47,201 nt of DNA from Candidatus Binatia bacterium (GTDB lineage: Bacteria > Desulfobacterota > Binatia > UBA1149 > JAJCZL01). The position numbers were made by a program, and so were the translations under genes. The stretch is from assembly GCA_028278325.1 (NCBI GenBank), contig JANQEO010000247.1, positions 1-47,201 on the forward strand, written 5' to 3'. Shown here in pieces: positions 42,206 through 47,201 of this stretch. Under the pieces are notes generated by a model. That model searched no databases. It had not been told where the DNA came from and was given only the letters and a program-made list of their open reading frames with translations. Each line of letters begins with the position of its first letter. Within the stretch, counting starts at the first letter, position 1.

Positions 42206-43354
42206 ATGACACAACCCAAGAACTTCGGCTTCGGCGAGGAGGAACAGATGGTGCGCGATTCGGCGCGCAAGTTCCTCAAGGACAACCTGCCGATCGAGAG
42301 GCTTCGCACTCTCGTGGCCAAGGACCATGTAGAGGCCTACGAGAGCGAAGTTCAGCCGGCCAACTACGACGAGGAACTGTGGAAGCAGATCATCGAACTC
42401 GGCTGGACGGCTCTGGGAGTGCCCGAGGCCGACGGCGGCATGGGCATGAAGATGATCGCGCTGACGAGCCTCGCCGAAGAAGCCGGCCGTGCCGGCCTGC
42501 CCTCGCCTCTGATCTCCACCCTGATGGCGACCTGTGTTCTGCGTGAAACCGACAATGCCTCTGGCGCTCTAGGCAAGATAGCCGAGGGCCGCCCCGCGAG
42601 CCTTGCGATCACAACGGCCGAAGGTTCCTGGGACTCGGCCGACACCGACGTCGTCGCTGAGACTTCCGGGACCGGCGCCGTCCTCAACGGTCGTGCCAGC
42701 TTCGTACAGGACGCGCGCAAGGCCGAGCTGCTCATCGTGTCGGCAAGATCGGATGCCGGCATCGGGCTCTACGCCGTTGCCGCCGACGCACCCGGGCTCA
42801 AGATCCTTCCCGACCGCATCGTCGACCTGACCCGCGATCAGGCCACGGTCGAGTTCGCGAATGTCGAGGTGAAACAATCCGATGTCGTCGCAAGCCTCGG
42901 GACGGGCGACAAGGCCGTGGAAAGCGCCCTGCCCGCCTTGCTTACCATCGTCTCCGCCGACATCTGCGGCGCGGCCGAGTGGCAGCTACAAACGACTGCC
43001 GAGTACGCCAAAGTGCGCAAGCAGTTCGACCGTCCCATAGGGTTCTTTCAAGCGGTAAAGCACCCCATCGTCGACATGATGGTCGACATCGACCGGGCAC
43101 GCTCCATCGTCTACACGGCGGCCTGCGCCATCGACACCGAGCCGGAGACAGCCTTAAAGTACGCACGCATGGCCAAGGCCGCCGCCTCCGACGTCGCAGC
43201 GTTTTGCTCGGGGCGTTCGGTGCAGCTACACGGCGGTATCGGCTTCACCTGGGAATGCGACCTGCACATCTACTTCAAGCGCCAGAAACACAACCAGATG
43301 TACCTGGGTGACGGCGCCTTCCAGCGCGCCAGACTGGCCGAGCTCTACGACTGA
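42206..43354 (+). CDS. Acyl-CoA dehydrogenase family protein, subunit 2
   Basis: This 382-residue family member is more diverged in the middle (VLNGRASFVQDARKAELLIV) but keeps YAKVRKQFDRPIGFFQAVKH and the end VQLHGGIGFTWECDLHIYFK, where Glu in FTWE is the usual catalytic base position of heteromeric enzymes. The first gene lacks this GIGFTWE block, so the two subunits may be complementary: one binds FAD and acyl-CoA, the other supplies the base. It starts 15 bases after subunit 1 and ends one base before the methyltransferase start (TGATATG). Confidence 0.9.
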   Translation: MTQPKNFGFGEEEQMVRDSARKFLKDNLPIERLRTLVAKDHVEAYESEVQPANYDEELWKQIIELGWTALGVPEADGGMGMKMIALTSLAEEAGRAGLPSPLISTLMATCVLRETDNASGALGKIAEGRPASLAITTAEGSWDSADTDVVAETSGTGAVLNGRASFVQDARKAELLIVSARSDAGIGLYAVAADAPGLKILPDRIVDLTRDQATVEFANVEVKQSDVVASLGTGDKAVESALPALLTIVSADICGAAEWQLQTTAEYAKVRKQFDRPIGFFQAVKHPIVDMMVDIDRARSIVYTAACAIDTEPETALKYARMAKAAASDVAAFCSGRSVQLHGGIGFTWECDLHIYFKRQKHNQMYLGDGAFQRARLAELYD

Positions 43355-43355
43355 T

Positions 43356-44180
43356 ATGGCCAAGAAACGCCGCGGCAAAGGCAAGGGCCTGGCCGCCAAA
43401 GCAGACAAGTACGACCTCTACCTCAAGTCCGTACAGGCTCCCGACGTAGACGTCCTGTTCTTCGTTCGCGCCTTCAAGCACGCCTACGGCAGGGCGCCGG
43501 TGCTGCTACGCGAAGACTTCTGCGGTACGGCGGCGGTCTGCTACGAGTGGGCCAAGAGTAAGAAGGAAAGGCGCGCGATCGGAGTAGACATCGACCCGGA
43601 ACCTTTGGAATGGGGCGTGAAGCACCTGCGCGGCAAGCTCAAGCCGAAGGTCGCCGACCGCGTCGAATTGATCCAGGACGACGTGCGCGTCGTCCAAGGG
43701 CCCAAGGCCGATGTGGTCTCGGCTCAGAACTTCTCCTACTTGTGCTTCAAGACCCGCGAGGCTCTGCGTGGCTACTTCGAATCAGCCTACGCCAACCTCG
43801 CGCCCGAGGGAGTTCTCGTGCTCGACCTCATGGGCGGCCCCGAGGTCATCGAGGAAGGCCACGTCGAAGAGACCAAGCACGGCAAGTTCACCTACCTGTG
43901 GGACCAGGCTCGCTTCGATCCCATCACCCATGACTGCAAGTTCCACATCCACTTCCGTTTCAAGGACGGCAGCAAGAAACGGCGAGCCTTCACCTACGAG
44001 TGGAGGCTGTGGACAATCCCTGAGGTGAGTGAGTTGGTCGCAGAGGCCGGCTTCAAGAAGGTCGACGTGTACTGGGAAGACACCGACACCGATACCGGCG
44101 AAGGCACGGGCACCTACCGCCGTCGCAAGTCGGCCGAGAGCGACACCGCCTGGGTCGCATACATCGTCGGGACCAAGTAG
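43356..44180 (+). CDS. Class I SAM-dependent methyltransferase
   Basis: This 274-residue protein has a Rossmann methyltransferase core: LLREDFCGTAAVCYEWAK in place of the usual Gly-rich loop, AIGVDIDPEPLEWGVKHL with the acidic residue for the SAM ribose, ELIQDDVRVV, and GVLVLDLMGGPEV. The N-terminus is strongly basic (AKKRRGKGKGLAAKADKYD), which may contact RNA or another acidic partner. ATG 43356 is one base after the acyl-CoA dehydrogenase stop, so the three genes form an operon. The substrate is unknown. The frame is open to 43308, but that part lies inside the preceding gene. Confidence 0.85.
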   Translation: MAKKRRGKGKGLAAKADKYDLYLKSVQAPDVDVLFFVRAFKHAYGRAPVLLREDFCGTAAVCYEWAKSKKERRAIGVDIDPEPLEWGVKHLRGKLKPKVADRVELIQDDVRVVQGPKADVVSAQNFSYLCFKTREALRGYFESAYANLAPEGVLVLDLMGGPEVIEEGHVEETKHGKFTYLWDQARFDPITHDCKFHIHFRFKDGSKKRRAFTYEWRLWTIPEVSELVAEAGFKKVDVYWEDTDTDTGEGTGTYRRRKSAESDTAWVAYIVGTK

Positions 44181-44201
44181 CGCCCGCCTTTTCCTCCGAA
44201 A

Positions 44202-45566
44202 TCAGGCCGGCGCCGCGTCGGCCCGGCCGCCTCCGGCCTCGTCCTGCAGATAGGTCCGCTCCTTGTAGAAGCGGACGATAACGGAGAATCCCAACGCAGC
44301 CGCCAGCATCAAGCCTGCAAAGAACAGGAAGTAAGCGGGGCCCTGCAGAGCCTCGCCCTGTGTGGATTCGATGGCGAAGTTCACGGTGGCGGTGAAGATG
44401 TTACCCATCGATATCGACATCATGAACAGCGCCATCACCAGAGACTTCATGCGAGTGGGAGCCTGGGTGTATGAAAACTCCAGACACGTGATGGAAACCA
44501 TGACCTCTGCAGCCGTCAAGAACGCGTAGGCCAGGAAGTGCCAAGCGATGTTCGGCGCGAAGCCTGCCTGAAGGCGCATTTCCACCCATGCCACGATCAA
44601 GAAGGCCGGTACCGCCGTCAGCATGCCGGCCAGGATCTTGCGCAAGGGTGTCGGCTCGAACACGCGCGCCATGGCCGGGTAGACGGCGTAGGAGAACAAG
44701 GGGATGAACGCCATGATCATCACCGGGTTGACCGCCTGAACCTGAGAGGGCAGCCACTCGAAGCCTAGGAAGACCCGGTCCATGTGACGGGCCTGCAGCA
44801 CCCAAGACGAACCGGTCTGATCGTAGAGAGCCCAAAAGACCGCCACGAAGACATAGATGACCAGTAACCTGGCCATCGCGCCCAAGCCTTCACGTCCGAA
44901 TGCTTCGCGGAGGAACCCCGACCCGGCCGGTGTGATGTGCACGAAAGAATAGCGGCCCAGCCAGAAGGCCAACGTCGCTATGAACATCAAGATGCCGGGA
45001 ACGCCGAAGGCCAGATGCGGACCGTAGGCCTGCAGGAGCCACGGAGTGAGCAAGGTCGAAATGAAGGCTCCGAGATTGATTGCGAAGTAGAACCAACCGA
45101 AGACTCGCGAGATGAGATGGCTGCTGGTGGCGCCGAATTGGTCGCCGACGTGGGCCGATACGCAAGGCTTGATGCCGCCCGAGCCTACGGCGATCAGCGT
45201 CAGCCCCACTGCGAGACCCAGCCTGGTGTCGTCGAGGGCCAGGGCAAGGTGACCGAAGCAGTACACGATCGAGAGGACGAGGATGGTCCTGTACTTGCCA
45301 AGGAAGACATCGGAGACCAAGGCCCCGATGAGAGGAAAGAAGTACACGGCCGAGGCGAACAGATGGAAGTAGCCGGTGGCTTCGGCCTCGCTCATGGGCG
45401 CCGCGTTGCCGGAGGAATCGGCTAGGTGCGCGGTCATGAAGATGACCAGGATGGTGCGCATCCCGTAGTAGCTGAAGCGCTCGGCGGCCTCGTTGGAGAC
45501 GATATAGGGGATTCCCCCAGGGACTCGAGAGCTGGCTTCGGGGGCTGTGCGATAGGGCCTGCTCAT
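44202..45566 (-). CDS. POT family proton-dependent oligopeptide transporter
   Basis: This 454-residue inner-membrane protein has about twelve helices and the POT signatures: SNEAAERFSYYGMRTIL with the E-x-x-E-R proton site, GALVSDVFLGKYRTIL after helix 2, and FGWFYFAINLGAFISTLL in helix 5. It imports di- and tripeptides with protons. It converges on the methyltransferase (21-base gap) and is divergent from the phoB-like gene, with the CTAAC repeats lying between. Confidence 0.92.
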   Translation of the reverse strand: MSRPYRTAPEASSRVPGGIPYIVSNEAAERFSYYGMRTILVIFMTAHLADSSGNAAPMSEAEATGYFHLFASAVYFFPLIGALVSDVFLGKYRTILVLSIVYCFGHLALALDDTRLGLAVGLTLIAVGSGGIKPCVSAHVGDQFGATSSHLISRVFGWFYFAINLGAFISTLLTPWLLQAYGPHLAFGVPGILMFIATLAFWLGRYSFVHITPAGSGFLREAFGREGLGAMARLLVIYVFVAVFWALYDQTGSSWVLQARHMDRVFLGFEWLPSQVQAVNPVMIMAFIPLFSYAVYPAMARVFEPTPLRKILAGMLTAVPAFLIVAWVEMRLQAGFAPNIAWHFLAYAFLTAAEVMVSITCLEFSYTQAPTRMKSLVMALFMMSISMGNIFTATVNFAIESTQGEALQGPAYFLFFAGLMLAAALGFSVIVRFYKERTYLQDEAGGGRADAAPA

Positions 45567-45653
45567 AAGTGCGGGCTGGTTAGTATAAGCTGAGGCGGTG
45601 GGTGCGGCGACCTGCCAAACACTCCTGATCGAAGACCGACCGTTCTGGGTGGG

Positions 45654-45690
45654 CTAACACAATTCTAACGTGATCCTAACAGCCGCTAAC
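45654..45690 (+). promoter_or_regulatory. Four CTAAC direct repeats, Pho-box-like
   Basis: CTAAC recurs at 45654, 45665, 45676 and 45686, with steps of 11, 11 and 10 bases, upstream of the phoB-like gene. The next two bases are AC, GT, AG and AG. Seven-base direct repeats with four-base spacers, one helical turn apart, are the known layout of sites for PhoB/PhoP-type regulators. Autoregulation by the downstream regulator is the simplest reading; control of the divergent POT gene is also possible. Confidence 0.65.
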
Positions 45691-45753
45691 AGACGGGACC
45701 CCACGATGACATCAGGAATCGCGTATGGTTGTGGCTAAACCAGGAAACGAGAC

Positions 45754-46440
45754 ATGTCAGGTCAACTGATCCTCGTAATCGAGGACGAGCCCGACATCTC
45801 GGAACTGCTCGAATATAATCTCACTGCTCAGCGCTACCGCGTCATCTGCACGGAGTCCGGAGAAACCGGCCTGGATCTCGCGTCCCGCGAGCGTCCCGAT
45901 CTAATCCTCCTCGACCTCATGCTGCCCGGCATCGACGGCCTGGAGGTCTGTCGCAGGCTACGCGAGAAAGACGAGACGGCGTCAATACCGATTATCATGG
46001 TGACAGCCCGTGGTGAGGAGTCCGACGTCGTGACAGGACTGGAGTTGGGCGCCGACGACTACATCACCAAGCCCTTCAGCCCCAAGGTGCTGATCGCCCG
46101 CGCCAGGGCCGTGCTCCGCTCTTCCCGCAGCACCCCCGTCGACGCCGAAAAACCGATTCGGGTGCACGGGATCGAAATCCACCCCGGCCGCCACGAGGTC
46201 AAAGTAGAGGGCAACTCCGTCGAACTCACGAATACGGAGTTCAAGATCTTGAACCTGTTGGCTAGACGCCCGGGATGGGTGTTTACGCGCTATCAGGTAG
46301 TGGACGGAATTCGGGGTGAAAACTATCCCGTGACCGAGCGGTCCGTGGATGTGCAGATAGTGTCGCTCCGGCGTAAACTCGGCGAGAAGCGCGACGTGAT
46401 CGAGACGGTTCGAGGCGTCGGCTATCGTTTCAAGGAATGA
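45754..46440 (+). CDS. phoB: PhoB-like response regulator (OmpR/PhoB family)
   Basis: This 228-residue regulator has a receiver domain with acidic pocket EDEPD, phosphoacceptor Asp54 in LLDLMLPGIDG, TAR in VTARGEE, and Lys106 in ITKPFSP. The C-terminal winged helix reads TNTEFKILNLLARRPGWVFT to VETRGVGYRF-like ending VRGVGYRFKE, with SVDVQIVSLRRKL as the recognition helix. The wording is that of PhoB, so phosphate control is likely, though not proven. Its stop overlaps the kinase start in ATGA. The name phoB is by resemblance; no pst or phoU gene is in the window to confirm it. Confidence 0.9.
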   Translation: MSGQLILVIEDEPDISELLEYNLTAQRYRVICTESGETGLDLASRERPDLILLDLMLPGIDGLEVCRRLREKDETASIPIIMVTARGEESDVVTGLELGADDYITKPFSPKVLIARARAVLRSSRSTPVDAEKPIRVHGIEIHPGRHEVKVEGNSVELTNTEFKILNLLARRPGWVFTRYQVVDGIRGENYPVTERSVDVQIVSLRRKLGEKRDVIETVRGVGYRFKE

Positions 46441-47201
46441 GCGGGAGGCGCCGTACTCTACTCTGGGGGCTATACACGCCGCTAGTCGCCATCGTCGCGA
46501 TCTCCCTTGCCGCAGCCACTGCCTATACCTCCCGCACGGTTCGCAACTTCTACCTAGAAAAAACCGCAGGCGACCTCGAGGCTCGCGCACACCTGGCCGC
46601 CCGCTTGGTCGCCGACGAACCCCTGCACTCCCAATACGCAGAACTGGATGCGTCCGTAAAAGAACTCGGTCGACGCTCGGAGACGCGCATAACCATCATC
46701 TCGCGCGAGGGTCGGGTGATCGCCGACTCTGACGAAGATCCTGCCGTCATGGACAATCACGCCAACCGCCCGGAGATACGAGACGCCATCGAAGGGCGAA
46801 CCGGCCAGTCGACGCGCTATAGCCAGACGGTCGACCAGAACATGATGTACATCGCCCTACCCGGCGACCCCTCGGGAATCGTCGTGCGTACCTCCATTCC
46901 TCTCGTGTCCATCGAGGCCGCACTCACCGAAATCTATCTGCAGGTAGCCATCGGCGGACTTACCTTCGCGACCCTCGCCACCGGTGTGATTCTGCTGATG
47001 TGGCGGCGTGTCAGCGACCCCTTGGAGCGTCTGCAGGAAGCCGCACAGCGCTTCACCGCCGGAGACCTTCGAACGCGCTTCGATCCGGCGGGAATAGTCG
47101 AGGTCGACGCGCTGGCCGAAGCCATGAACCAGATGGCACGTGAGCTGGCCGGCCGCATCGAGACCGTCAACCACCAGCGCACCGAACAGGAGGCGGTGCT
47201 G
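46437..47201 (+). CDS. phoR: PhoR-like sensor histidine kinase, N-terminal part
   Basis: The frame runs open from ATG 46437 to the end of the window (255 codons), so only the sensor part is seen. It has a membrane helix (LYTPLVAIVAISLAAATAY), a periplasmic part of about 130 residues with ITIISREGRVIADSDEDP and VDQNMMYIALPGDPSG, a second helix (VAIGGLTFATLATGVILLMW), and a HAMP domain (VSDPLERLQEAAQRFTAGDL to LAEAMNQMARELAGR). This is the layout of PhoR-type kinases with an extracytoplasmic PAS-like domain. The His-box and ATPase domains must lie downstream. Coupling with the phoB-like gene by ATGA shows they are cognate. Confidence 0.85.
   Translation, partial: MSGRRRTLLWGLYTPLVAIVAISLAAATAYTSRTVRNFYLEKTAGDLEARAHLAARLVADEPLHSQYAELDASVKELGRRSETRITIISREGRVIADSDEDPAVMDNHANRPEIRDAIEGRTGQSTRYSQTVDQNMMYIALPGDPSGIVVRTSIPLVSIEAALTEIYLQVAIGGLTFATLATGVILLMWRRVSDPLERLQEAAQRFTAGDLRTRFDPAGIVEVDALAEAMNQMARELAGRIETVNHQRTEQEAVL

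Overview
The window is about 47 kb of GC-rich DNA with tightly packed genes on both strands. It shows double-membrane (Gram-negative) traits: lipobox-bearing lipoproteins, type IV prepilins, a sigma-54-type promoter and a di-haem cytochrome c peroxidase. Secreted Cys-rich proteins, a dockerin-like tail, DUF3604, YtcJ-type amidohydrolase, acyl-CoA dehydrogenase pairs and AP-superfamily proteins ending in LR-x-LGY point, by impression only, to a deltaproteobacteria-like lineage (Myxococcota, Desulfobacterota or Binatota in the broad sense). No phage, insertion sequence or CRISPR array was seen.

Region 1 (1-10.5 kb) is an alpha-glucan block: a glycogen-synthase-like glycosyltransferase, a convergent glycogen phosphorylase, then glgX, glgB and malQ packed as one operon, followed by a small SAP-like Cys protein. 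No glgC was found. Region 2 (10.5-15.6 kb, minus strand) is a translationally coupled four-gene operon: DUF3604 protein, PpiC-like isomerase, HupE/UreJ-type membrane protein and an unrecognised membrane protein. Region 3 (15.7-18.9 kb) holds a cytidylate-kinase-like protein with a degraded nucleotide loop, a Cys-rich secreted protein and a lipoprotein amidohydrolase. Region 4 (18.9-22.9 kb, minus strand) carries three minor-pilin genes in pilV-pilW-pilX-like order, an unknown Cys/His protein, an SDR oxidoreductase and an alpha/beta hydrolase.

Region 5 (23-30 kb) has an eight-cysteine secreted protein, two glutathione S-transferases, a probable seven-bladed beta-propeller with a dockerin-like tail, a cytochrome c peroxidase and a membrane AP-superfamily phosphohydrolase. 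Region 6 (30-35.3 kb) combines a DUF1330 protein, a class III aminotransferase-fold enzyme and an APH-fold kinase in one operon. A major-type pilin with a good sigma-54 promoter and a sphingosine-1-phosphate-lyase-like enzyme follow. Region 7 (35.3-40.8 kb) has a small membrane protein, DUF1326, a sulfotransferase, tRNA-Lys(CTT), tRNA-His(GTG), a second AP-superfamily lipoprotein and an MscS channel. Region 8 (41-47.2 kb) has two acyl-CoA dehydrogenases, a methyltransferase, a POT transporter and a PhoB/PhoR-like pair preceded by four CTAAC repeats at helical spacing; the kinase gene runs off the window.

The best candidates for something undescribed are the DUF3604/PpiC/HupE operon, the aminotransferase-fold/kinase module next to an S1P-lyase-like gene, and the propeller-dockerin protein. 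Functions of unknown proteins are inferred from motifs and neighbours only; no database search was possible.
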